64,000 nt of DNA from Coriaria nepalensis (Eukaryota > Streptophyta > Magnoliopsida > Cucurbitales > Coriariaceae): contig CP114485.1 of NCBI GenBank assembly GCA_027186245.1, positions 5,952,001-6,016,000 of the forward strand, given 5' to 3'. Shown here piece after piece: positions 12,533 to 24,125 of this stretch. The notes under the pieces were generated by a model. It searched no databases. It was not told the origin of the DNA and saw only the letters and a program-made list of their open reading frames with translations. Made by a program: the position numbers and the translations under genes. The first letter of the stretch is position 1. Every line of letters starts with the position of its first letter.

Positions 12533-15500
12533 TCAGCTACTGTGTTTCACCATTAGTACCACTTTAAGCGAGGCCGCTAAACTAGCTTCACAGCTTTTGA
12601 AGTTAATACAAGTATGTTGTTTGTAGGAACTCCAATCAATCGAGTTTGGACCAAGGAATATGATGAAAGCTGACATACATATATGATCGACGAGATTGTC
12701 AACCAAATCAACATCGAAATAAATGGTGAAATTAAGGTTCATAGAGCGACGAATGAGTAAACCATACCAATGGTGTCTTTGATGTACGAAGAATGTGCTT
12801 GACAGCGGTCCAATGAGTAAGAGTAGGATTGGCCATGAATTGAGCAAGTCAGCTCACCGAAAACGTGATGTGAGGTCGGGTAAGAGAGAGATATTTGAGG
12901 GCACCAATTGTCTGATGATAGATCGTGGCATCATTAGGTCCGACATTTTCAATTATGGACAATGGGATAGATGGGGCCATTAGTGTATGGAGGGGACGGG
13001 CTCCCTCTATATTGTGCTGAGAAAGAATTTTTGAGATTCACTTTTGCTAGGTTAAAAATAGCCCTTCATGACAATGAACAATTTCGACATCGAGAAAATA
13101 ATAAAGGGAGCCAAAATCCCTTACCGAGAAGTGAACAGAGAGTTGAATTAATCTTGGAGACATGAGCAGGATCATTACTGGTGATGAGAATATCGTCCAC
13201 ACAAATAAAGAAGTAAGTGCATGACGTACTAGTGTGCATAACAAAGAGAGATGTATCAAAGCGTGCCCGAGTGAAATCAAAAGCGAGGAGAGCAAAACTG
13301 AGGGTTTGGTACTAAGCTCAAGGAACTTGCTTGAGGCTGTATAGTGATTTCTGAAGTTTGTACACATGAGTTGGGTGGGAGGGATAAAAAAAAAACCCAG
13401 CAGGTTGAGCCTTATAAACTGTCTTCGCTAGAATGTCATGAAGAAAAGCATTATTGATGTCGAGTTATCGAACTGATAAACCTCGCATGACTGTAATGGA
13501 GAGAACTATTCGGATAGTAACCAACTTGACAACCAAACTCAACGTTATATAATAATCGAGATTGGAGCATTGATGAAAACCCTTCACTACGGGATGAGTT
13601 TCATAGCGACTAATGGAGCTATCAGTTTTTCATTTTATCTGAAAGACCCACTTGCATTCAATATGATTCCAGAACAAGATCTCATATACCGTATCATTGG
13701 AGAGCAGTGAACTCACTGGACATAGCTTGACGTCATTTAGAGTACTTCATAGCTTGAGAGGCACATGTGAGTTCAGCCTCACGTGATAGGGGATGATTAG
13801 TGACAAGGTGCATCACATTCGCCTTATAGATATTGTTTATAGCTCGAGTTGTCATGTTGTGTTGCCATGATGGTGGGGGTTGTAATGGGGATGCATGCTA
13901 GCGTAGACGAGGCGGTATGGAGGGAGACTATGTGGGAGAGGCGAAGATGGGATCTAGAGAGGAGATTGCATAAGGAAGAGAGGGAATGAAACCAAGAGAA
14001 GAGAGCTCAGAACTTATGATGAAAGGCGGCCCAGGTAAAGAAAACCCATTAGGAGTTAGCCCAAGTGAACATCCAGGTGGAGATGACATTTCAATGAGAT
14101 CCGTGGGCAACACGTCGGATGAGGTAGAGGAGATCCGTGGGCTGGGCACAGGTGAAGGCACTGGAATGGGCCTACCAGCACACAAAAAATGGGCCGAAAT
14201 TACTGGGCCTGATTAGTTGGGATAATGACCATGTAGATTTGGATGTAGATAAGGAAATGTTTCCTCATTAAATTCGACATCATGTGATATAAACATCTAA
14301 TTAAAGACAATATCCAAGCATTTATATGCACTTTGGGAAGCGAAATAACCGTTAAAGATGCAAAGACGAGATGTTGGCTCGAGTTTATGAATCTTGTACA
14401 ATTTTAACCAAGGGAAACAGAGATACCTGAATACCTATAATTTATGATAATTAGGTGGTTGAGAAAAGAGACATTCATATGGATTTTTTTCCAACAAAGA
14501 GAGGTATAGGAGTTCGGTTGATAAGATACGTTGTTATTTTAAAAGCTAGGGCCCAATATGAGAGAGGAAGGTGAGCTTTGTGTAGAAGAGTAAGTCTGGA
14601 AGAGACAATATGATGTGACAACGTTCAATGGTACTATTCTGTTGAGGAGTGTATGAAACAGTGGTATACCAATAGATGTCATGTTGATTTAAAAATAATC
14701 GAAGAGATTGAGATTCTCCCTCATTATTACTATAAAAATTCTAGATTTTCCAAGCAAATTTCGTTTCAACCAGAATCTTAAATTAAGGAAATAAGGCGAC
14801 AACCTGTGATTTAGCCTGAAGTGGGAAAAACCAAGAATATTTAGTGTAGTAATCAACAAGTAGAAGATAGAATCGGTACCCATTAAAAGACATAATCTGA
14901 TTAAGACCCCAAACATCAGCATATGTAAATTGGAGTGGGTGAGTAATAATAAGAGAAGTATCCCGAAATGGCAAACGATAACTTTTATTAGACTCATAAG
15001 CAGTATAAAAATCAGAAATTGTAGAGTGATCCTTTACAATGGGCAAACATAATTTATTAGTGATATAAGAACTAATTTTTTAAGGTGGGTGGCCAAGGCA
15101 CCAATTGCCAACTAGAGAGAGAAACACATTGACTAAGGGATGTCGTTGGTTAGGAAAGAGAAGATGGCCGAAGTAGATATATTTCATTCTCACATGATCC
15201 GCGAAATAGAGCCACTCCCATAGTCTGGTCCTTAACAACAAAATGAAAAATGATGAAATTCAAGTAATACGTTATTCGATTTCGTAAAACCGTTAACGGA
15301 CAATAACTTTCTATGGGTTATAAGAAAGAACATACAACACATTAGACAGTTGAAATGTACGAGAATGAAATTTAAGTTGTGAATAACCAATATGGGAAAT
15401 ATGCAGGCTTGTACCATATGTTATGTGAACCTCATAAGTATCATCGTATTCCAAATGAATTGATAGATTCCCAAGATCAGCGGTAATATTATGAGAAGCC

Positions 15501-17215
15501 CTGTAATCTGACAACTAAGTCGAGTCATCACGAGCTAGGGTATGAGAGGTAATAAAGGTGTCAAAATGGGCCGAATTTTTTGGCCCGACCCATAGCCGGG
15601 GGAAAAACCTGGCCCAGCCCATTTTAATATGGGTCGGGGTGGCCTATCCTAGATACGGGCCCGAGCTTGGACAAATTTCCAATCCCACTAGGCCAGCCTC
15701 GCCCAGCATATGAGCCCGCTTAGGCTTGCCCCTGTAATTTTTTTTAGTATTATTTGTTTATGTCTTCATTGTAAAGTCTGTTTTTTTTTTCTTAAAGCCG
15801 AGATGTGTTTTGACAAACCCATTATTTAATAATATGCAATGATATTTTTATTTGACCAAAAGTTTATTTTTTATTTGAGATGTTCTTAGACTCTTAGTTA
15901 TTTGATAATTAGACAATTTGATAATTTGAGATGCTATTAGTTATTTAGTTATAAACTTTGATGATACAATTTGATAATTTTATTTGAATTGTTCTTTGGA
16001 TCTCTTGTTAATTGGATTATTTTTAGGACTCAAAATCTTAAATAATTTTACTTATTTTAATAATAATTTATTATGAATATTTTATTTAGAAAGGATCGGC
16101 CCCATTTAAAGCCTAATAAAGCCCAATAGAACTAGGCCTAGATAGGCTAGAGATAAAGCTAAAGGGCTTTCCGGGCCGAGCCCGGACATATATTTTGAAA
16201 ATTAGCCAAGCCCAACCCAGCCCTTTTTTTCGGGCTCAGCCTGGCCTGGCCCTGAATAGATAAAAGCCCTGACTGGGCCGGGCCGGGTGGCCCGTTTTAA
16301 CACCTCTAAGAGGTAACGGTAAAATTTTCTGTGGCTTGTCGTTTATGGCAAATATCAGCGGTATGACCACAGTAACCACACCGTTAATAGTAGATAGTGG
16401 AACGGTCTTAAGAGGAGCCGGTATTCCGATTATTGTGACGACCACGGCTACCGTTGTTAATGGATTACCGGGAAGAGGAGACATACCCTCTATTTAAGCC
16501 GGAAGAAGAACGAAGGAAGAATCTCATGGACGATGAGCTGTAGCATGATTAGCAGTGGCCACAAGAGAAGCCATTGTGTCAAGGTGGCTAAGGTACACCT
16601 CGTGAGCGATAAGCAGGTCGTGGAGCTCTTCAAAAGGATAAGGAGTACCACGAGCACGAATCGGACCAGCAATGTCACGATAGGTAGCACCGAGCCCATT
16701 AAGCACATATAAGGTAATATCATTATCCGAGAGTGGACGATCAATGGTGGCTTATTCATCCTTGATTTGCATGACACAGGTTTGGAAACGGTTGGCATAC
16801 AGTTGAAACAGAGAGTTCCATTCAGCCGCGGTGGTTGTGGCTATTGCAATGAGAGGCATGACCTCAGCGGAAACATATCCTAATATAGCGGATCAAATGA
16901 AATTGTCTTGCCAAAACCACTGAATAAATGCGGGTGAAAGAGCAGCTGCAACACCTCTAGGTGGAGCAACAGTGGTCCCAATTAGATAGCTGAGAAAGTC
17001 GTAACCAATGAAGAGGGCTTCGACTTAGGCTCGCCACAAGAAGAAGTTGCTAGGTGTCAACTGTAATCATAGCTGCTGGTGGACGTTAATGGCGATGAGC
17101 GGGAGGCCTCTGAGTTATGGAAATTTAAAACCGATGGTTTCATAATTATTAGACTTGCGGTACTGTAAGTATTCGGAAATTCCATAACTAGCAGAGTTTC
17201 AATTAGCAGTCCATT
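12533..17215 (-). mobile_element. Old Ty1/copia retrotransposon relic, minus strand, interrupted by a hAT element
   Basis: Degenerate gag-pol in copia order read right to left. Gag lies at about 16490-16900 (LSDNDITLYVLNGLG, FEELHDLLIAHE). A shortened zinc knuckle (CGYCGHTADICHK) lies at about 16320-16385. The protease/pre-integrase region at 15311-15514 has ITADLGNLSIH and SNVLYV. Integrase at 14783-15046 has FTYADVWG and KYSWFFPL. Reverse transcriptase at about 13040-13560 includes AFLHD, SLYSLKQ and CVDDILIT in place of YVDD. RNase H at 12533-12847 includes SAFIIFLGPNSIDWSS. Integrase before RT is diagnostic of copia. Many stops and frameshifts break every domain. I could not identify paired LTRs, so the limits are those of the recognisable coding matter. 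Confidence 0.85.
15553..16308. mobile_element. Non-autonomous hAT transposon (756 bp) with perfect 8-bp target duplication
   Basis: The left end reads TAAAGGTGTCAAAATGGGCC. The right end, reverse-complemented, reads TAGAGGTGTTAAAACGGGCC, a 20-bp terminal inverted repeat with three mismatches. The sequence AGAGGTAA occurs exactly at 15545-15552 and again at 16309-16316, directly outside both ends. An 8-bp duplication with a short TIR is the hAT hallmark. The ends are rich in GGCCC/GGGCC and the centre (about 15730-16090) is AT-rich. No transposase is encoded. It is inserted next to the gag zinc knuckle of the copia relic, so it arrived later. Confidence 0.93.
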
Positions 17216-18119
17216 TCATGGTTTTTATTTGTTCATTTAGAACCTCCAAACAGACCGATAGGGCCACGTCGTTACAGTAAACATAAAATCTAATCAATTA
17301 CAGCTCTAAAATACGTTTTAAGGATACTAATATTTCACTTATTAGGTTTATAGGGCCACGTAGGAGTAAAGTGGGCTTCTATGATATTGGTCCAAAGTCC
17401 ATGTTCAAAGTAGTCGGCCCTGATTGATAAAGGCCTGTCAATTTGATCTTTCTTTATCACGCTTGCTCAAATATTACAAGGCTTTTTCGTCGCTTACCAC
17501 TTGGTTTGAATGTTCAACCCAAATGGCCGTGTAAATGCTTCAAACTTCTTTTTTTTTTCTGTCACTGACAAATCCCTTCTTTCTCTCCTCGTCTTCGTCT
17601 TCCCCTTCCTCTTCTTCTATCATGCATGCCCTTTTTTTAATTCCTATTTTTCTTGTGTTTCAAAAATTAATTAATTATTTACATAAATAAAGAAAATTTT
17701 CACTTCTCCCAATATTCAAACTGATTATATTTAAATTTTTTTTAATTTAAAATAATTATGCTATTTACAGGATTACATAATTCTTATAAAAATCATATTT
17801 TCTTTTTTTCATGTACACAGTTTCCAGCTAACTAATGATGCCAATATTCCCCGATCCCTATTCCAGCCTACCACCCAATCAAGCCCTTCCACGTCATAAA
17901 CCCACCCACGTGACCATCAATATTCTGCCAGGAGTTATTACCTATCCCCTTATCCATGGCCCCCCCCCCACCCATACCCAATTAAAATTCCAACTCTCAT
18001 TCACGAGACCAAATATCTAGCTGTGCCCCATTTATGTCCATGCAAGCACATCCAGTCAGCACTCAACTCATACCGTTCCTTTCCCAAATGTACAAACAAA
18101 TCCATGACGTGGCACTCCC
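17216..18119. other. Intergenic region between the copia relic and the 3' end of the FRA8-like gene
   Basis: The stretch nearest 18119 should include the 3' UTR of the minus-strand FRA8-like gene. A short C-run lies near 17960. No other gene is supported; open frames at 17835-18211 lack any domain. Confidence 0.55.
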
Positions 18120-19644
18120 TCAATGGCTCGAGACCATTGACCGCCTGTACGACCTATCCAGCTTCTGAACCAAAGAACGAACAACATGCCATGTGGCGTC
18201 GCCTTCTTTGATAGGATCATTAAACAGTAGGGCTCGCTTATTCCTCGGGTCCCGCAGGTTTTTTTGGATGGTGGTGAGGTTGGTCCTTGCCACGTGTTCA
18301 AGTATCTTCCCCAAGTTCCCAACATCCTTCTCCGCCACCCTCAACGATATCTCTGGCCACCGCACCACGTGGGATAACGGCAACCGGATGCCGTCCGCTA
18401 TAATCACCGGCACGCAACCCAGAACAACCGACTCAACCAGTCTCGGACTCCATGGGGCCCACCCTAGAGGACACAAACAAAAAACAGACCGTAGAATCTC
18501 TGACTGGTAACCGGCAAATCTGTGCCTCTTCAAATAAAACCTCCGGTCACCGCTAAAATTCCTCCAAATCGCCGTCCTCACCTTCCTACACACCAATTTG
18601 CCAAAAGGTTATTTTCGTAATTTCACAACTTAAGGAAAAAAAAACCTATTCTCATTGATTAATTAATTAATTACTTGCTGTAATATCGCCCGCTGATGTT
18701 TTTAGGATTAACCTCCATTTTCCCTCTGAAGAAAACGAAAATGTCCCTCCGAGCATTCGCCGGCCAGCTCTCCACGGTGGCCCGAACAGCTTCAGGAGAA
18801 ATGTACGGCGGAATAACCACATGCTCCACCTCTTGACAAGGGTGGTTATATTTTACCCCAAATGTCTGTAATATTACAGACCTCTTCATAAAATCCGGCA
18901 CCCCATTTTTTACCGCTACCGCTTCCTTCAAAAATCAGAAAGAAGAATATAAGAAAAAAAAATAATAAAATAGAACTGAAAATTAAATAAATTTTATTCA
19001 GTATTTACCAGGGCGTGGAAGCACGCGCCGAAATCGTGGGAGGCGACGAAGAGGTGGTCGGAGCCGCCGGTCCGGTTCCAAAATGGGTGACCAGTCGAGA
19101 TGAAGCGGACGGCAGAGGAGAGAAGAGAGCGGGCGTGAGCAATGGCAGGAAAGCCATTAACAGTACTGAAATTGCATGAGACGTAAACGGGTACGAAGAA
19201 GAAATCCGCTTCGTTCGGGTCGTAGGTCCGAAACTCGCTCGTCAACAACGCTCTATGAATAGCGACCTCTGACGCGAACAAGTGTCTGCTACAACGAGCG
19301 TTTGAAAGCCAGTCTGCGTTGAAATTTCTCGGCAAGTCGTAGACGTAGATATTTATGTGTTTAATATTCTGTTGACTTTGACTGGTTTTTTGAGGTTGTA
19401 AGAAATGGCTGCCGTTGACGGGTTCGAGGAGAGCTCGAGAGATGAAGCTGGATTTAGAGGGAGAGGAAAGGTGGGTTTTGGATAAGGAGGTGGCGACGCC
19501 GCCGCCATTATTATGGCTGATGAAGTAAGAACTGAAGAAATAGAGGGCGAGAGTAATCCAGAGGATAAATTTGTGATATCTTAAAAGGAAGCTTTTTTCT
19601 TGTGATGATCTGCCATTTTTGTGGTGTGAGAGCTTCATTCCCAC
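18120..19644 (-). CDS. FRA8: GT47 exostosin-family glycosyltransferase, FRA8/IRX7 type
   Basis: A Golgi type II membrane enzyme. In Arabidopsis, FRA8/IRX7 is needed for the reducing-end tetrasaccharide of secondary-wall glucuronoxylan. Exons 19009-19644, 18675-18925 and 18120-18585 give 1353 nt and 450 aa, close to the family size of about 450. Residues around 22-42 (KFILWITLALYFFSSYF) form the single N-terminal membrane anchor. The exostosin domain follows: INIYVYDLPRNFNADWL, EADFFFVPVYVSCNFSTVNG, HPFWNRTGGSDHLFVASHD, then HVVIPPYISPE, FVFFRGKMEVNPKN, GDRRFYLKRHRFAGYQSE, VFCLCPLGWAPWSPRLVE and PVIIADGIRLP. The last blocks match FRA8/F8H rather than IRX10. Introns are GT-AG and all joins are in frame. 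A second ATG lies two codons downstream of the first. No lesion is seen. Confidence 0.93.
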
Positions 19645-20030
19645 GTAGAAGCCTCTGTTTATCCTCGACGCTTTTGAAGCTCTACCATCTCAATAAAACA
19701 AAGAAAATAAACATCTCAAGAGTAGTTAAACTGGAGCTTCCTTTTTTCTTTTTTTTTTTCCTTTTTCTGAAGTATGGTGGAAAGAACAGAGATTGAAGAA
19801 GAAGAAGGAGATGGACGAAGAAGTGGATTTGTTGGTTGGGGTTGTAAAACTTATTTTGCTAAATAATTAAGAAAGAAAAAAAATTATCTACATATATTTT
19901 GAATCAAGTTGGTAACTTTATCTAGATTTGCTTAATGGGTTGGGTTGGATTTCGTTTTGATGATTATATAAGAAAAAAAACTTAAAAGAAAAGAGATCCG
20001 AAATAGAAAGATTTGATCTATTCTATTGCA

Positions 20031-20074
20031 GGGGGGAGAGGGAGAGGGAGAGGGAGAGGGAGAGGGAGAGAGAT
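20031..20074. repeat. (GGGAGA)n hexamer microsatellite
   Basis: About six units of GGGAGA then GAGAGA, roughly 390-430 bp upstream of the FRA8-like start codon. On the gene's strand it is a CT-rich Y-patch-like tract. Confidence 0.85.
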
Positions 20075-21232
20075 AGCGTTTTTTTTTTGGGTAGGTTTGG
20101 CAGGGAATTCACATGGAGGGAGATTTGGAATAGAGAAATGATGGAACAACAGAAGGCATCGTTTTTGTAAATTATAGTACGGAAATAGAGTTTTGTTTTT
20201 ATTTTTAGTAATTAAATAATAATATCTGGTCTCTTTTTATTGACTTGTCGTAACAATAATGTACATCTGTCTGTTAATTTTATTATAAATGTAACAGTTG
20301 AGATCATGACTAATTAAAGCTTTGTTTGATTAATCAAATATTTGTGAATGCAACATGTCATTTAATGATGTGTTTAATGGGCCTCTTTAATTGGTTCTGT
20401 ACTCGTGTTTGTTTTAATTATTTAGAACTACTTAGTTTCACATTCTTCCATTTCGATAAATGTTACATACTTATTATATATTTAAGTTTAATTATTTAAT
20501 TATTATAAATTTAAATTGAATTCATTTAAATTTTAATTATATAATAATTTTTTTTTTTAATCCTAATTTTTCAATTTTTTGATAATTATATTATTTTTCA
20601 AATTTCTTTTAAATAAATTATATTTACGATACATCAAATCATCATAATTATATATATATTTATTTATTATTATTATTTTTTTTAATTAAAATATATTAAA
20701 CCCGATCTCAAAAAAATTACTTCTATGTCCTTCCCATGTCTCCCCTCCTTTTTGTAAGTAGTGCCAAGTTGACATTAGTCAACTAAACCGTACTTCTTAA
20801 TGGAATATCATGATTATTATTATACGTCAATTAACTATCGATGAATTAATTTTGTTGAAACTATTACATCTTCACGTTCACTTTGTAAATCGAATGAAAG
20901 GTAACTATTTTACCTTCTTTTTTTTTTTCTTTTTTTTTTTTTAATAAGAATAAAATTTACTATATTATAACTGTATGTTGTATGTTTTCGTTATCGGAAT
21001 TGTCCACGTAGCTTCGAGGTGAAGTAAAATCTCGTAATATAACTTTTAGTTTTCCTTAAACTTGTTCAAGCATCCTAATGAATCTCTATGGTGATTGGTG
21101 GATATGATTATTAAAAAACAAAAAATTTCATAGTTTGACCGTAAATTAAAATACTTGTAGATTAAGTTTGTTTTGGTGGTATTAGTAAGCAATTAGCAAC
21201 ATTCTTCAATCTCATTGATCCATGGGTCATTA

Positions 21233-21254
21233 TCTCTCTCTCTCTCTCTCTCTC
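21233..21254. repeat. (TC)n microsatellite
   Basis: Eleven TC units. Confidence 0.9.
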
Positions 21255-22384
21255 AACTCTCATTTATGATTATGCTCATCATCATATCATTGCTTTCTTT
21301 ACCAATTGGACTTTGTTTCAAGGAAGCTACTACTCTTTTGTTTCCTTCTTTCTTAATGAAGGAACAAACCAATCCTACTCGCCGAGAAAAAATAAATAAA
21401 CATGAAGAAGAAATAAAATAAAACAAAACAGAGAAACGAAACAAGACCAAACAATTGAAAGCCCACCTTTCACAACACTAATTCACTTGGTTGGATTGAG
21501 TATTGCATGATTAGTTTAAAGAGACAAGAGATTGATAATCAACAGAATTTAGAACACATAATTATTGCAATATGTTGATTAATATTTTAGGGGTCCCAAC
21601 ATCACCAATGTCTTCTAGTCATCATTTTCATTCTACCTCATAATTAAGCTTTGATGGTTGTCTTTGTCCAGAAAATTTAAATACCACGCATCACTTGTTA
21701 AAAAATAATATCATAATTGTGTCTTATTTGAAAGTTGATTATACGTTCCATATCTTATTTTCGGCCTCTTTTTTCTATTCTTTTCATTCATAAGTTATTG
21801 AAAATGATAAATTAATTAAAATATATAATTATTTTAGAGAGAATTTAGCCGGTAGCTCAATTGAGAAACTTTTTTAAGGGTCAAACATCATGAAAAAAAA
21901 ATTATTACCTCCATTAGTGTTTTTTTTTTTTTTTTTGAATTTTGTAATACTAGAAAAATAAATAATGAATGACATTCTTACTCTCAATAAAATTGAAATA
22001 ATAAAAATAAAAAAATAATGAAATCCCAAAAAATGGCACTCTTTTTTCACTTCGTCGTCTTCCTCCTCCCCTTCGACACTAACTGTAACCAATCTAGAGA
22101 ACAAAAATCGCTCAAGCTTTTCTTCTTCGAATCATTTCGTCTTCTACATTCATTCTAGTTCAACTTTTAATTTCGAACCGGAAGATTCAAGTTTACAAAA
22201 TGAATCATAGTTAGGAGGTTTTCTGAGATGAAAAACAAAGAGAAGCGACAATGAAATGTGGAGTCACCGAAGGCAGTCACAAATGATCTGAAACGTTAAA
22301 ATTTGTTCTTGAAGCAATATACGAAGGTTCATCTAATTCGCCAGTGCGGGTAAGTCCATTTCACCCAACTAGTCTTTGAATTTC

Positions 22385-22977
22385 AAAAATTAGGGTTTTT
22401 GTAATGTGTGGTTTGAGATTGTGGATGATTTAGTAATTAAGATTTTGTTTAAGATTATTTGACTAAAATTTGTTGGATTTAGATAATGAAATTAGTTAGA
22501 TTTTGATTTTGAGCTTTTTTTCTCGATTTCTCGATATCTCATTAGTAAAGGATATTGTTAGTGAATTGTGTAAGGTTATGTAATTAGGGGGTTTTTTATG
22601 GTTATTTGACTGAAATTGGTTGGATTTAAATGTTGGAAATAGTTAGATTTTGATTTGTGATTTTTTTTTTTACTGATTTCTCGATGTTTCTTTTTTCTTT
22701 TTCTTTTTGATGTTATCCATACTAAAATATGTTAGTTTTGGATGATAAAATTTGTTGGATTCTAATTTGTGATGTGTGAGTCTTAGTTCCCAATTTCTCG
22801 ATGTCTTATTAGTATAGGGTGTGGTTATTGAATTGTGGATGGTTTGTGCAATAAGGATTTTGTTTGATGATGATTTTACTTAAATTAGTTGGAATTCGGT
22901 GATGAAGTGAGTTGGATTTCTAATTTGTGCATTTTGACTCTTAATTCTTAATTTCTCAATGTCTCATTAACATTGTG
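22385..22977 (+). repeat. Four diverged tandem copies of a 90-185-bp unit
   Basis: The series GATTTTGTTT / TTATTTGACTGAAATTGGTTGG / TAGATTTTGATTTGTGA / TTTCTCGATGTCTCATTAGTA recurs at about 22385-22570, 22571-22745, 22746-22838 (partial) and 22839-22977. It ends just before a splice-acceptor-like TTTCAG at 22991-22996 and the DUF1985 remnant. Confidence 0.7.
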
Positions 22978-22996
22978 TTGTATGTTTGTATTTCAG

Positions 22997-23635
22997 GTGG
23001 CATAAGGTGCAATTCATCATGCCCTTACACTCACTCATGGAAGATTTGTATTACAAAACTTGCAATGAAAAAGGTATCCAAGCATGAAGTAGTTATTGCT
23101 TATGTAAAGAGTAAGCTCACCAAGAAAAAGTTGGCGGTGTTTAGGAAAACTTGTCTTGGGAACCTCCTAGATTTGGATCCGAAGATGGTGAACTCTTGTA
23201 CGCTCGTAAAATGCTTGATTATTTGACTAGCGTAGTGTGAGAAGGAAACTGAGATGTGGGTTTTGGTTGGCGGCAAGCCTATGTGGTTTAGGTTGAGAGA
23301 GTTCTCATTGATGACGGTGTTAAACTAACAACTACCCTAGCGATGAAGAGTTTGAGCGGTTGGGAAATGACAACCCACTTTTGAATAATATCTATGTGGA
23401 AAAACTTATTTACCTACAGAACTACAAGGGAAGTTTAGAAAGCACGATAAGAAAAACAATGATATCATCAACAGAGTGCTTGCCTTATGTAGCCTTATTA
23501 TATTCAAAAACCTCACATTTGCTACACTTATTCCTCTTCCATGGAAATTCACCCATCAAAGGTATATGTCGCTTCTTCGGTCTCCCGCTTTATTTACGAA
23601 TTATATTCAAAGATGAATTCTTTACGAATTAGTAG
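22997..23635 (+). pseudogene. DUF1985-domain remnant (Ulp1-associated, transposon-borne)
   Basis: After an acceptor-like TTTCAG, the frame encodes VSKHEVVIAYVKSKLTKKKL and FRKTCLGNLLDLD. A second block follows at about 23240-23320 (TEMWVLVGGKPMWFRLREF), then YPSDEEFERLGNDNP. These match the N-terminal DUF1985 region of plant Ulp1-like proteins, which are commonly carried by Mutator-like elements. An in-frame stop near 23224 and a 1-bp shift near 23325 break the frame, so it is a relic. No C48 peptidase (Ulp1) catalytic region is visible. It is arranged tail-to-tail with a MULE transposase remnant starting at 23640. The assignment rests on remembered family resemblance, so the domain name is less sure than the fact of decay. 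Confidence 0.6.
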
Positions 23636-23639
23636 AAAG

Positions 23640-24125
23640 TTTCAGTCATCTTTTGATGGTACATAATATATTGATTCTGCATATGCTTGCCTCAAGTTAT
23701 AAGTCATGTAGTGTTCTAAACCTAAGGGTGTGAAGTTGAATCACATGGCTAGGTAACTCAAAATTGCTAAGCCCTGAACGCACGAGAACTTATCCACGTG
23801 GAAAATACAATATGTGTAACTCTTCTTATTCAAGGCAACAGACACATTAGTAGTAGAACCGTCGATCACCTCATACATTGAGTTATTCATGCTACGAACT
23901 TTCATTCATAACAATTCACTATATCTTTCCGTTAACTCATTATCCACCTCATGAGTCAGTGAGTTGTTTGTTTGATTTGCCTCGTGTATGTGATTAAACC
24001 AATTTCTCATAATCCTTCAGATTTTATCGAGCAATACTACAAATAGATACTCATGTGCATTTTTCAATGAAACGTTAAGTGATTCTGAAATATTATTAGT
24101 CATTATATTATACTGTTTACCCTAT
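23640..24125 (-). pseudogene. Mutator-like (MULE) transposase C-terminal remnant with SWIM finger
   Basis: Minus-strand reading gives KQYNIMTNNISESLNVSLKN (the conserved MULE block around MT.NI.ES.N), then a helix-rich stretch (NWFNHIHEANQ). A SWIM-type segment follows, SYTYCIFHVDKFSCVQGLAI, with the CxH and CxH pattern partly decayed. The end is YAESIYYVPSKDDW-like, the usual transposase C-terminus. In-frame stops (for example after LLDKI, after YSELL and after SYLAM) show decay. The N-terminal catalytic DDE part is not seen to the right. I could not find the terminal inverted repeats, which in MULEs would be long. Confidence 0.72.

Larger units (their letters stand above)
19645..22384. other. 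Upstream region of the FRA8-like gene and AT-rich intergenic DNA
   Basis: Holds the FRA8 promoter, with a purine hexamer repeat at 20031-20074 that reads as a CT-rich pyrimidine patch in the gene's sense, and a (TC)n tract at 21233-21254. Otherwise it is AT-rich with no supported gene. Open frames at 21215-21450 span the microsatellite and have no domain. Confidence 0.55.

Noticed and set aside
13928..14216. Overlapping open frames on both strands at 14.0-14.2 kb
   Set aside because: They fall in the Pro/Ser-rich linker between integrase and RT of the copia relic.
17113..17195. Inverted GTTATGGAAATTT / GGAAATTCCATAAC pair as a terminator or TIR
   Set aside because: The arms are short and imperfect and no element boundary or duplication accompanies them.
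21847..21875. tRNA-like GGTAGCTCAATTGAG
   Set aside because: No cloverleaf, no B-box with T-loop GTTC and no acceptor-stem pairing follow it.
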